Below, in pieces: positions 55,121 through 62,791 of a stretch of 64,000 bases of DNA. The notes beneath the pieces were generated by a model. That model searched no databases, was not told the origin of the DNA, and saw nothing but the letters and a program-made list of their open reading frames with translations. How positions within the stretch are numbered: position 1 is the stretch's first letter; each line of letters opens with the position of its first letter. The DNA comes from Methylobacter sp. Lineage in GTDB: Bacteria > Pseudomonadota > Gammaproteobacteria > Methylococcales > Methylomonadaceae. Position numbers and translations under genes: made by a program. The stretch spans positions 1 through 64,000 of the forward strand of contig JAURYJ010000020.1 in NCBI GenBank assembly GCA_030653985.1, written 5' to 3'.

Positions 55121-55498
55121 ACAGTCGTGACGTGTTGCAAACGACCCACAAGGGTCACTCGCCCACATTTTCAAATGGCAGCATACCAACAGAAAGCGGA
55201 CAATCACGCAGAGCAACTGGATCTGCGGCTAAAACCTGACAGACATGAATCTATCAAAATATTCAATAGCCACTTTCACTTGAAAAGTCGGTTTTTTTGA
55301 GCTGATTGATTTTTTAGCGGCATTTTTTTAATCTTATTTCTATAAGTTGGCAATGCTATCGGGTTCCAATATGTGGTCCTGTGGAAGAACCCCAATATGG
55401 AAATCATGCAAGTAGTGGATACTCAATGTTAATTACTTAATGGACTCCATAAAACATGAGGTGTTATCTTTTGCGAGTTACCTTAGTTGGGGCTTCAT
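55121..55498. other. Intergenic region downstream of arsS
   Basis: No gene or clear structure was found in this 378-bp AT-rich stretch. Scattered T-runs (near 55286-55292 and 55320-55330) could serve as termination signals, but without a good hairpin. Confidence 0.4.
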
Positions 55499-56458
55499 CT
55501 ATAAAGCACCGCCGCAACTGCTGCCTTGTCCTGCGGTGCAACCGTAGCAATGTGCAGCCGTAGAAATTGCTGCACCATTCAAGACTTCCAGCGTTAACTC
55601 GGCGATATGCATACGCGGCTTGGCCATCGCTCCCAGCGGTAGAGCCAACATCTGATTGAAGTCACAATCGTAAACAAAACCTTGCCAATCGATGCTCAGT
55701 GTATTCAGACACATCAGCTGGGCGAGATTGCCCTCGCGAAAACTGTTGCGCAACAAATTTAGATACGCGTCAAACCGTCCCTGACTGACCAGCATGCTGC
55801 CGAAACGCTTGATCGGCATGTTGACGATAGCATAGAGCCGATTAAAGACGATGCCGTAATCCTCTAGCAAATGTTGTTTGTAGGCCTGTTCCAAGGTTTG
55901 TTGATCTGGCGGCAATACCGCATCTTGCGGGTTATAAACCAGATTAAGCTGCAACAGGCTGTCTGGCTGACCATAACCCAACTGGTTCAGGCGCAGCAAC
56001 GCGGCAAGACTGTCCTTGAATACACCTTTGCCACGCTGTTTATCGACATTTTCTTCCAGATAGCAGGGCAGGGAGGCGGTGATCTCCACCTGTTGTTCGG
56101 CCAGAAATTCTGCCAAGCCTTCATAACGCTGATCTTCCAGGATAGTCAGATTGCAGCGATCGATGACATTGATCCCCAGGTTTCGTGCCGCCTTCACCAG
56201 ATACTGAAAATGCGGGTGCATTTCCGGAGCGCCGCCGGTTAGGTCCAGGGTATGAATATTGGCCGCCTGAGCCAACGCCAACACCTGATCCAGCGTCTCC
56301 AGACTCATCATCTCGGTGCGCTTAGGCCCGGCGTTGACATGACAATGTATGCAACTCAGGTTACAGAGATAACCCAGGTTGATTTGCAGAATTTCCAACG
56401 GTTTGCGAAAAATGGCCGGAAAATCGCTGTTGGCCAGTAGTGGTCGAGTGTCGTGCAT
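55499..56458 (-). CDS. arsS: Arsenosugar biosynthesis radical SAM protein ArsS
   Basis: A 319-residue radical SAM enzyme. The cluster motif is C32-x3-C36-x2-C39 (YLCNLSCIHCHVNAGP), and the DUF3641-type C-terminal part contains the cysteines in VYDCDFNQML and AAHCYGCTAGQGSSCGGAL. ArsS is thought to join a 5'-deoxyadenosyl group to methylated arsenic during arsenosugar synthesis, with ArsM supplying the substrate; arsM lies 6 kb away in the same window. It is the last gene of the RiPP operon (14-bp gap after the DoxX gene). Confidence 0.92.
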   Translation of the reverse strand: MHDTRPLLANSDFPAIFRKPLEILQINLGYLCNLSCIHCHVNAGPKRTEMMSLETLDQVLALAQAANIHTLDLTGGAPEMHPHFQYLVKAARNLGINVIDRCNLTILEDQRYEGLAEFLAEQQVEITASLPCYLEENVDKQRGKGVFKDSLAALLRLNQLGYGQPDSLLQLNLVYNPQDAVLPPDQQTLEQAYKQHLLEDYGIVFNRLYAIVNMPIKRFGSMLVSQGRFDAYLNLLRNSFREGNLAQLMCLNTLSIDWQGFVYDCDFNQMLALPLGAMAKPRMHIAELTLEVLNGAAISTAAHCYGCTAGQGSSCGGAL

Positions 56459-56472
56459 TGTTAATCCTTGGA

Positions 56473-57033
56473 TTAGCGATGGACAGGCTGTCGTTGTGAT
56501 TTAAGCCAGGCGTCAATGCTTAATTGACCGCTACCGCTCAACACCAGCGAACCCAACATTAGCACATAGATCAGCGGCAGTTTATAATTGCCGTAACCCT
56601 GATCGGTAATGGCGTAGCCTTTCCACAGCTCGGCAAGACCGTGCCATTCGGCAGGCCAATGTACAGCGGCAATCGCCACGACAGTCAACAGTATTAACGC
56701 TAAGCTGAAAAAACGGGTCGCCAAGCCCAGAATCAGCACGACAGGCGCAATCATTTCCAGGCCGGTAGCCAATGTCCAACTGACGTCGGCAGGCAGCAGA
56801 TTCACCGGAAACGGAAACGTCAAATCGGCAAACCAGTTGTCACCGTTAAGTTTTTCCAGTCCGGCTTCGCCGAATTCATAAGCCAATAGCACCCTCAGAA
56901 ATAACGGTGCCCAGCCTTGTGCATTGCTATCGAACCACCGGGACAGTTCACCAGGAAAAGCGCAGACGCGGCTGATCGTTGAAGAAATAGCGCAAGCGGC
57001 GCAGTTAGGGGCGGATAAAGAATGCTCGTTCAT
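56473..57033 (-). CDS. DoxX-family membrane protein (HvfX-like RiPP maturation protein)
   Basis: A 186-residue inner membrane protein with about four helices. It contains FLRVLLAYEFGEAGLEKLNG, ATGLEMIAPVVLILGLATRF and AALHWP-like AAVHWPAEWHG, as in DoxX proteins. Its cysteine-containing N-terminus (NCAACAISSTISRVCAF) could bind metal. DoxX proteins are regular fourth members of HvfABC/bufferin clusters. It lies 23 bp after the HvfC gene. Confidence 0.85.
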   Translation of the reverse strand: MNEHSLSAPNCAACAISSTISRVCAFPGELSRWFDSNAQGWAPLFLRVLLAYEFGEAGLEKLNGDNWFADLTFPFPVNLLPADVSWTLATGLEMIAPVVLILGLATRFFSLALILLTVVAIAAVHWPAEWHGLAELWKGYAITDQGYGNYKLPLIYVLMLGSLVLSGSGQLSIDAWLKSQRQPVHR

Positions 57034-57056
57034 AGTGAATGTATTTTTTAAAATAG

Positions 57057-57806
57057 TTAATTGACCTGGATACCGATAATCGCACCCTGGCGATACAAAT
57101 CGGCCAGAATGTCTTTCCCAAACAGCATCAAATTCGATAGCTCTGCAGGCGTAAAATCTTTGCCCAACTCTTGCAGCGCTTGCTTTGCCGTGTACTGGTT
57201 TTGTAGATGCAACACCAGACTGGCGGTCGCCGTATTAAGGGCGATAAACTGCACTTGTTCGGCCGCATCGCGGAATCCAAGAATGTGTGTGGTTACCGAT
57301 GGAGGTTCATCAGGTTGATACGCCGGGTTGATTTGTTGCACCGGCCAAACGTAATGCAGCAGCTTTATTACCGGCGTGAACACCAGCACAGCTTCCATTA
57401 ATTGCTCATCAGACAGTATTTCAGTCACGACAGGTTCGGCTTCTGCAATCGATAGCGCCAGTTCTATCCATTCAAAATGCGCCAGTTCAGGCAGAAAGGG
57501 CGGATCGTCTGTAACCTGCCGTTCGTTTTGCAGATATTGCACAAACTCGTCGGGGATTTGCCGGTAATAAGGCGACAGGCAACGATGTTCGGCGATAAAA
57601 TCTTTGAGTAACTGTTGCCAAGCTGTTTCACCCAAAATCGCATACGTGACGGGGAAACACGTTGTTAGGCTGTCATTGAATTTGTTGTACAGTAGATCAA
57701 CATAAATCTCAGTGCCTTGCTGGTCAAAGCCTTTAGGTAAAGGCTGTTGCTCGGGGTTGCGCAAATGCGCTAAAAATTGCCGTTGCAAATCTTGAAAAGC
57801 CATCAT
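57057..57806 (-). CDS. HvfC/BufC-like RiPP maturation protein (DUF2063)
   Basis: A 249-residue protein with the DUF2063 N-terminal helical domain (FQDLQRQFLAHLRNPEQQPL, YVDLLYNKFNDSLTTCFPVT) and a C-terminal half with HYVWPVQQINPAYQPDEPP typical of HvfC. It acts with the MNIO enzyme, probably delivering the precursor peptide. Overlaps the MNIO gene by 4 bases (ATGA type). Confidence 0.9.
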   Translation of the reverse strand: MMAFQDLQRQFLAHLRNPEQQPLPKGFDQQGTEIYVDLLYNKFNDSLTTCFPVTYAILGETAWQQLLKDFIAEHRCLSPYYRQIPDEFVQYLQNERQVTDDPPFLPELAHFEWIELALSIAEAEPVVTEILSDEQLMEAVLVFTPVIKLLHYVWPVQQINPAYQPDEPPSVTTHILGFRDAAEQVQFIALNTATASLVLHLQNQYTAKQALQELGKDFTPAELSNLMLFGKDILADLYRQGAIIGIQVN

Positions 57807-58639
57807 GCGTGTTCTCCATAACGTTGTTGCAACGCGGCAATATGCTCAACTTCCACTAATAAATCAGCTAATGGCGGCATATTAAAATCCCGTTCCAATA
57901 AAGTGGGAAACACGCCAAAAGTCTGATAAGCGAGCTCCAATAATTGCCAAACGGGGTCGCAAGTCGTTTGGCCGTGCGTGTCGATAATCATTCCCGACTT
58001 ATCGTGATCATGCCCTGCAACATGCCCGTAAACAATCCGTTCACCCGGCAAACCTTTTAAAAAGGCGGCAGCATCGTAGTTGTGATTAAGACTATTGACG
58101 TAAATGTTGTTCACGTCTAAATGGAAAGGGCAATCGGCTTCTGTCAACACCGCATTGATAAAAGCCATTTCGTCCATTTCCGCTAATGGCGGCTTGACAT
58201 AGTAAGAGGCGTTTTCCAGCGCAATCGGGCGTTCAAGAATATCTTGCGCAAGACGAATCCGTCCGGCAACATGTTGTACCGCTTCCTCAGTAAAAGGGAT
58301 AGGGTAAAGGTCGTAGTGATGACGACGGTCATCACTGCAAAAACTTAGGTGTTCTGTGTAGAGCGCGAAATTGTGTTCATCAAGAAAAGCTTTCATGCGC
58401 TGTAAAAAAGCTATATCCAATGGCGCAGGGCCGCCTATTGATAACGAAAGACCATGGGCCACAAAGGTATGACGCTCCGTATAAGCGCGAAAAACCTTGC
58501 CCAATCTGCCGCCTATATCTATCCAGTTTTCGGGCGATACTTCAAAAAATTTAATCACCTCGGGAGCGCCCGATTCCAGCGACGGTAAAAGCTCTCGTCG
58601 TAGTCCCAATCCCGCTCCATTGATAGTAAACGTTTTCAC
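57803..58639 (-). CDS. MNIO (DUF692) RiPP-modifying iron enzyme, HvfB/BufB-like
   Basis: A 278-residue TIM-barrel enzyme of the multinuclear non-heme iron oxidase family. Metal ligand motifs: FEVSPENWI, THE-like FVAHGLSLSIGG, LENASYYV, HLDVNNIYVN, YGHVAGHDHD and IDTHGQT. Family members oxidise cysteines in EGKCG-type precursor motifs to oxazolone/thioamide or thiooxazole groups that bind copper or gold. The precursor gene lies directly upstream after a hairpin. Confidence 0.93.
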   Translation of the reverse strand: MKTFTINGAGLGLRRELLPSLESGAPEVIKFFEVSPENWIDIGGRLGKVFRAYTERHTFVAHGLSLSIGGPAPLDIAFLQRMKAFLDEHNFALYTEHLSFCSDDRRHHYDLYPIPFTEEAVQHVAGRIRLAQDILERPIALENASYYVKPPLAEMDEMAFINAVLTEADCPFHLDVNNIYVNSLNHNYDAAAFLKGLPGERIVYGHVAGHDHDKSGMIIDTHGQTTCDPVWQLLELAYQTFGVFPTLLERDFNMPPLADLLVEVEHIAALQQRYGEHA

Positions 58640-58693
58640 TTGTGCTCCTCTTGCGATCTTTAGGTTATTTCCTTACTCGATTTTTTTAACACG

Positions 58694-58727
58694 AAAAAGC
58701 TGCCCAATAACATTATCGGACAGCTTT
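58694..58727 (-). terminator. Hairpin with T-run between the precursor and MNIO genes
   Basis: On the minus strand AAAGCTGTCC ... GGGCAGCTTT forms a 10-bp stem (one G-U) followed by TTTTTC. Placed right after the precursor stop, it probably lets most transcripts end after the peptide gene so that precursor exceeds enzyme. Confidence 0.75.
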
Positions 58728-58736
58728 AAAGAAGTG

Positions 58737-59069
58737 TTACATCTTGCCGCTACAACCGCCTTCTTTCATCTTGTCACTGCATCCGCCTTCTTTCATTTTT
58801 TCTTCCGGCTTTGCTGCACCGCTACAGCCGCCTTCTTTCATTTTCATTTTATTGGCACCGCATTTGCCTTCGCCGCACTTGCCTTCTTTCATTTTTTTGC
58901 CGCTACAACCGCCTTCTGGCATTTTTTCGTCAGCTGCCGCCAGTTGTTGTGAGGTATTGATGCTGGACATTGCAAACGGATTTTCACCTGCCTGAATGGT
59001 AGGTGCTGCACTTAATAAAGCCGTAGCAATCGCACTGCCCAAAGTCAAAGATAAGGTTTTTTTGTTCAT
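58737..59069 (-). CDS. HvfA/bufferin-type RiPP precursor peptide
   Basis: A 110-residue exported peptide precursor. The signal peptide is about residues 1-27 (TLGSAIATALLSAAPTIQA), followed by GENPFAM and a repetitive tail. All six cysteines (55, 65, 70, 82, 97, 106) lie in EG(G/K)C(S/G) motifs: EGGCSG, EGKCGEGKCG, EGGCSG, EGGCSD, EGGCSG. In the HvfA family such motifs are modified by the MNIO enzyme to make copper/gold-binding residues. The lysine- and methionine-rich spacers (KMKEGGCS) may also bind metal. First gene of the operon, behind an ECF-type promoter. Confidence 0.92.
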   Translation of the reverse strand: MNKKTLSLTLGSAIATALLSAAPTIQAGENPFAMSSINTSQQLAAADEKMPEGGCSGKKMKEGKCGEGKCGANKMKMKEGGCSGAAKPEEKMKEGGCSDKMKEGGCSGKM

Positions 59070-59143
59070 AATAGATACTCCAAAAGTGATTGATGAATGT
59101 CCGGAGAGTTATAACGACACACGCCGCAAAGCTTTCCTACCTC

Positions 59144-59173
59144 ATCAGTCGTGGACGATCCGGATTCCTTACA
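59144..59173 (-). promoter_or_regulatory. ECF-type promoter of the RiPP-arsS operon
   Basis: On the minus strand: TGTAAGG (-35), 15 nt, CGACTGAT (-10), 75 bp before the precursor start codon. It matches the arsM operon promoter at 63918-63948 in both boxes. Confidence 0.7.
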
Positions 59174-59340
59174 AACTTTTTTCAATCGCACAAATTGCTC
59201 AGGATATTTAATCGAATTGTAAGTAATTCAATTTTATTTCGACTTATTTATGATTAGCAGAGAAAGGCATTGCTTTACACGGCTGCTACCGATGACACAA
59301 CAGGGTTTAAATACTCGAGCTTGTTTAAGGGAAACATGAA

Positions 59341-60035
59341 ATGAAATTATTGATGAACAATTGGCATATCTTATTAGGCTCGCCATGGTCATATTTAGCG
59401 CTGATATCGGCTGCTATTATCTGTGGAACGATAGTGGGTGCCGAGCGTGAAAAAAGTTAAGCCGGCCGGTTTTGCGGGCGATGATCCTGATCACGCTGGG
59501 ATCGGCTTTGTTCACGATGGTTTCGAGTCTTTTTGCCGATAACGGCGGTAACAAGAGCCGCATCGCCCTACAGATCGTCTCCGGTATCGGTTTTTTAGGT
59601 GCAGGCGCTATTATGCATGATTCCGTCCGCATCAGAGGCTTGACGACCGCCGCGATGATCTGGGTGATGGCGGCTATAGGCATGTTGTGTGGGGCTGGAT
59701 ATGGAGGCCCTGCTGTGGCATTGACTATCGGCCTGTCCTTGTTATTGCATCTTTTGACGCGCATCGAAAACCGCTATCTGGGTCCCTGTTTTCAGCCCCA
59801 GGTCACTTTGGTGTTCGATGATCAGGGAGGCAGAACCAGCGTTAAGATCGATGCGATTCTGGAGGATTATAAAGTCATGCCTGGCACGATTAAAAAAAAC
59901 GATGTACAAAACGGCCTGACCGAAATGACATTGAATTACTGCAACGCCCACAAGCACCATAAAGCCTTTCTGCTGAAATTTGCTGAAATGCCGGAAATTA
60001 AATCCATCTTCCGGAAAAAAGGACATGACGAATAA
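59341..60035 (+). pseudogene. MgtC/SapB-family membrane protein, frameshifted
   Basis: ATG at 59341 (AAGGG upstream) begins a typical MgtC N-terminus (LISAAIICGTIVGAEREK) that stops at TAA 59458-59460. The family continues with KPAGLRAMILITLGSALF; here the same residues appear in two other frames around 59461-59480 (KPAG in one, LRAMILITLGSALFTMVSSL in the next). The rest, to 60035, is intact with IVSGIGFLGAGAIMHDS and a C-terminal cytoplasmic domain. Loss of bases near 59454 and an extra T at 59470-59473 explain this. Probably inactive, unless sequencing errors are involved. Confidence 0.8.
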
Positions 60036-60079
60036 TGTTTAGCTGATTCGCATAAAATTAAACAGAAAAATTCAACAAG

Positions 60080-60484
60080 ATGAAGCTAACAATTGGCAAT
60101 TTGGCCAAACATGCAGAAGTAACCATTGAAACTATCCGCTACTATCAGAAAATAGGTTTATTGATAGAGCCTGAAAAACCTTGCAGCGGTTATCGGCACT
60201 ATCCACCAAATGCTATAGCCAGAGTTCGATTTATCAAACGTGCTCAACAAGCCGGTTTTACCTTAAAAGAAATTGCAGAACTGTTATCTCTGGATGGCAC
60301 TCATTGTGCTAAAGTACGAAAAATTGCTGAACAGAAATGTCAGCAAATCGATGCGCAAATAAAGGATTTAATTGCTCTTCGTCATGTCTTGGATAACCTA
60401 GTAAAAGGCTGTCAGAGTGATTCATCAAAAGAATATTGTTCTCTCATTGAAATACTTTCAAAGGATTCGGACATAAAATCCTGA
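60080..60484 (+). CDS. merR: Mercury-responsive regulator MerR
   Basis: A 134-residue MerR protein. N-terminal winged HTH (IGNLAKHAEVTIETIRYYQK) and dimer helix. Cys76, Cys111 and Cys120 have the exact spacing (35 and 9) of the Hg-binding cysteines 82, 117 and 126 of Tn501 MerR. It lies upstream of merT in the same direction, whereas classical mer operons have merR divergent. Its operator lies between the two genes. Confidence 0.93.
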   Translation: MKLTIGNLAKHAEVTIETIRYYQKIGLLIEPEKPCSGYRHYPPNAIARVRFIKRAQQAGFTLKEIAELLSLDGTHCAKVRKIAEQKCQQIDAQIKDLIALRHVLDNLVKGCQSDSSKEYCSLIEILSKDSDIKS

Positions 60485-60511
60485 GTTTTAAAAAAATAAT
60501 ACAACCCCTTC

Positions 60512-60543
60512 TTGACTCTGTTCCATAGAACAGGGTTTACACT
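60512..60543 (+). promoter_or_regulatory. MerR-regulated promoter of merTP
   Basis: TTGACT (-35), 20-bp spacer, TACACT (-10). The spacer contains the perfect dyad CTGTTCCATAGAACAG. An over-long spacer with a central dyad is the hallmark of MerR-activated promoters. Confidence 0.88.
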
Positions 60544-60645
60544 CCTATTCGAAACTTAATCACTATTTAGCTTCTGACGTTTAGCATGACTTCGCTAAAT
60601 GCCAGTTAACAGAAAAATTTCTATGTTTGATACAGGAGAACTCTT

Positions 60646-61014
60646 ATGACAAGAGAACATGTAACCCCACCTAAAGACACATCCTGGTTAGGGTTCGGAG
60701 CAGTACTAGCCGCCATTGGCGCATCAATATGCTGTGTCGGTCCATTGCTACTTTTATCCTTAGGGATAGGCGGAGCATGGATGAGTGCATTAACCTCAAT
60801 GGAATCGATCCGCCCATTTTTTCTCATTCTATCCCTGATTTTTATAGGTTTTGGGTTCCGCAAGCTCTATTTGATACCGGCTAACTGTAAAGCGGGTGAA
60901 GCGTGTGCAGCATATGACGTTCAGCATAGGCAACGGCTAATTTTCTGGATTGGTTCAGTGTTGATCATGATGCTATTGGCATTTCCTTGGTATGCCCCGT
61001 TATTTATAGAATAA
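60646..61014 (+). CDS. merT: Mercuric ion transporter MerT
   Basis: A 122-residue inner membrane protein with three hydrophobic helices. The paired cysteines of helix 1 are in ASICCVGPLLLLSLGIGGAW. The cytoplasmic loop has NCKAGEACAAYD with a second cysteine pair. It imports Hg(II) handed over by MerP. Preceded by AGGAG. Confidence 0.95.
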   Translation: MTREHVTPPKDTSWLGFGAVLAAIGASICCVGPLLLLSLGIGGAWMSALTSMESIRPFFLILSLIFIGFGFRKLYLIPANCKAGEACAAYDVQHRQRLIFWIGSVLIMMLLAFPWYAPLFIE

Positions 61015-61025
61015 GGAGAATAATA

Positions 61026-61349
61026 ATGACCTTTAAAATCATATTTTTTATTTTTAGCTTAGTAACAGCACCTTTATTAATGCAGACAATACATGCTGAA
61101 ACGGTTGTTCAAGTGAAAAGCAACAGCCAATCGGTAACATTGGCTATACAAAACATGACCTGTGCGATGTGTAAATTCACCATTAAAAAAGCGTTGCTAG
61201 GTGTTGTGGGTGTGCAGGAGGTTAGTGTTGATTACAATTCAAAAACAGCTTCAGTTACTTTCGATCCCCAAAAAACTAGCAGCGAAGCCTTGATTAAAGC
61301 AACCACAGATGCCGGTTATCCGGCAACGGTAAGTCAAATAAATAAATAA
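61026..61349 (+). CDS. merP: Periplasmic mercury-binding protein MerP
   Basis: A 107-residue heavy-metal-associated domain protein. Signal peptide about residues 1-24 (FFIFSLVTAPLLMQTIHA). The metal motif is NMTCAMC (usual GMTCxxC). The start at 61026 follows AAGGAG 11 bp after merT; a frame extension into merT has no support. Scavenges Hg(II) in the periplasm. Confidence 0.94.
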   Translation: MTFKIIFFIFSLVTAPLLMQTIHAETVVQVKSNSQSVTLAIQNMTCAMCKFTIKKALLGVVGVQEVSVDYNSKTASVTFDPQKTSSEALIKATTDAGYPATVSQINK

Positions 61350-61372
61350 ATAAACATAAACAGAGCAAGACT

Positions 61373-61810
61373 ATGTCAAATTGTTGTTCGAGCAGTCCGA
61401 TTACACAAGCTTGTCCTCAGTGTGGTGCTGCTTGTAAAAGTGTCGAAATGCGCACACTTTACCATCAGGTAAGGTTTCCAGAGAATCAGGGACTTACTCC
61501 TGGCACCTATTATTTCTGCTCATTAAAAAATTGTTTAATCGGCTATTTTTCATTAGCCGGAAACTCTGTTCCCAAACTGCATTTAAGATCGTATCAGGAA
61601 ATCCAGAAAGACAAGCTTTGTTATTGTTTTGACATTGAGGCTGACCTCTATCAAACAGCGTTACGTGCTAACAATGCTGACTCGATCAAAGACTTTGTTA
61701 TTCAACGAACAAAATCAGGCGAATGCGCCTGTGAACTCAGGAACCCGTCAGGACAATGCTGTTTAGCGAAATTTAAGCATATGGAAAAAGAATACACAGC
61801 TCAACAGTGA
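61373..61810 (+). CDS. CopZ-family iron-sulfur metallochaperone-like protein
   Basis: A 145-residue cysteine-rich protein (14 cysteines). It begins MSNCCSSSPITQACPQCGAA, has CSLKNCLIGYFS in the middle, and ends with LCYCFDIEADLYQ, CACELRNPSGQCCLAKF. This matches the N-terminal [2Fe-2S]/zinc domain of archaeal CopZ and stand-alone proteins found in mer operons. It lacks the HMA domain. As third gene after merT and merP it probably handles Hg or Cu in the cytoplasm. No merA reductase follows. Confidence 0.82.
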   Translation: MSNCCSSSPITQACPQCGAACKSVEMRTLYHQVRFPENQGLTPGTYYFCSLKNCLIGYFSLAGNSVPKLHLRSYQEIQKDKLCYCFDIEADLYQTALRANNADSIKDFVIQRTKSGECACELRNPSGQCCLAKFKHMEKEYTAQQ

Positions 61811-61985
61811 ACTAACTGAAAAATATTGGCGTGGCACGAATACCCTTGACCGTTCGGTTTTAGCCGCTATGATGCTGTCAATATTCCTCTAATTTAGGCT
61901 GCTTTGGGATAACTTTACCTGGCAGGGTAATAACTGTTCAGACCTATACCGTTCCGCGACTCCAAACATCACGCGATATCGCGAT
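61811..61985. other. Convergent intergenic region
   Basis: Between the mer operon (plus) and the anti-sigma gene (minus). Contains small dyads, for example GCGATATCGC at 61975-61984, but no clear terminator. Confidence 0.4.
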
Positions 61986-62186
61986 TTACGATTTTTTACC
62001 TAACCGGCTTTGCAGATCATCAGTGTAATGCCGTGCCGCCTTGCGGATAAACTGTGTCTGTTTTTGAAAGTTGCGGCAACGGTTACACATCATGACATGC
62101 AGCCACACCGCAAGACGTTCGCGCAAACTTAATTTTTTATCCAAGCCCTGGGAAACCAGGGCGGAAATATCTCGACAGTTACGCAT
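61986..62186 (-). CDS. Zinc-finger anti-sigma factor (short)
   Basis: A 66-residue protein from MRNCRDISALVSQGLDKKLS; a longer frame to 62336 lies inside the sigma gene. It carries the zinc anti-sigma pattern (H30-x3-C34-x2-C37 in WLHVMMCNRCRNF). No transmembrane segment follows, so it is a soluble anti-sigma factor. Overlaps the sigma gene by 8 bases, the usual coupling of a regulator with its sigma factor. Confidence 0.85.
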   Translation of the reverse strand: MRNCRDISALVSQGLDKKLSLRERLAVWLHVMMCNRCRNFQKQTQFIRKAARHYTDDLQSRLGKKS

Positions 62187-62775
62187 GGAGTTTCTCCTTT
62201 TTTGTATTATTGAACCAACGGATTTCCAGACATTCGCGCAATCTGAGTCGCGCTCGGTGCATGGTGACCCAGTAATTAGCTTCGCTAAGTCCGGCTTCCC
62301 GGCAAACTTCGTTGGCTTCCAGGCCGACCAGTTCACGCAGCATAAAGACCTTGGCCATTTTCGGCGGCAGGTTGTTTTGACAGGTCTCGTATATCGTCCA
62401 GAATTCCTGCTGTTTCAGTGCGGCTTCAGGATCGGCCCAGGCCTTGGGGCCACCATTCCAGTGGCCGTTACTCATGAAAAATTCGTCTTGCTCCGTTTCG
62501 CCATCGTCTTCGTTAGTTTGGGTAAACTCGGGGACAGAGGCTTCGCGGGCGCTACGCCGCCAGTGATCGGCGATTTTGTGTTTAAGAATACCAATCAGCC
62601 AGGTACGCACCCCCGCCTTGCCTTCAAAACCTGATGCCGATTGTAAGGCCGCCAACAGCGTTTCCTGTACAGCATCATCGGCCAATTCGTTATCACGCAA
62701 TTGCAGCAGCGCGTAGCGAAATAATACCGGCCTTTGTTCAGCCAATGTTTGTTCGGTGAATAAAGTGTCTGTCAT
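62179..62775 (-). CDS. ECF-type RNA polymerase sigma factor
   Basis: A 198-residue sigma-70 family protein from MTDTLFTEQTLAEQRPVLFR; an in-frame extension reaches into arsM. Region 2 (LRDNELADDAVQETLLAALQ, GVRTWLIGILKHKIADHWRR) and region 4 (LPPKMAKVFMLRELVGLEAN, GLSEANYWVTMHRARLRLRE) are clear, with an acidic insert between them (NEDDGETEQDEFF). It lies 16 bp after arsM and overlaps its anti-sigma gene. It likely recognises the TGTAAGG/CGACT promoters upstream of arsM and of the RiPP operon. Confidence 0.93.
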   Translation of the reverse strand: MTDTLFTEQTLAEQRPVLFRYALLQLRDNELADDAVQETLLAALQSASGFEGKAGVRTWLIGILKHKIADHWRRSAREASVPEFTQTNEDDGETEQDEFFMSNGHWNGGPKAWADPEAALKQQEFWTIYETCQNNLPPKMAKVFMLRELVGLEANEVCREAGLSEANYWVTMHRARLRLRECLEIRWFNNTKKEKLHA

Positions 62776-62791
62776 CACATAGATGCTCCAA

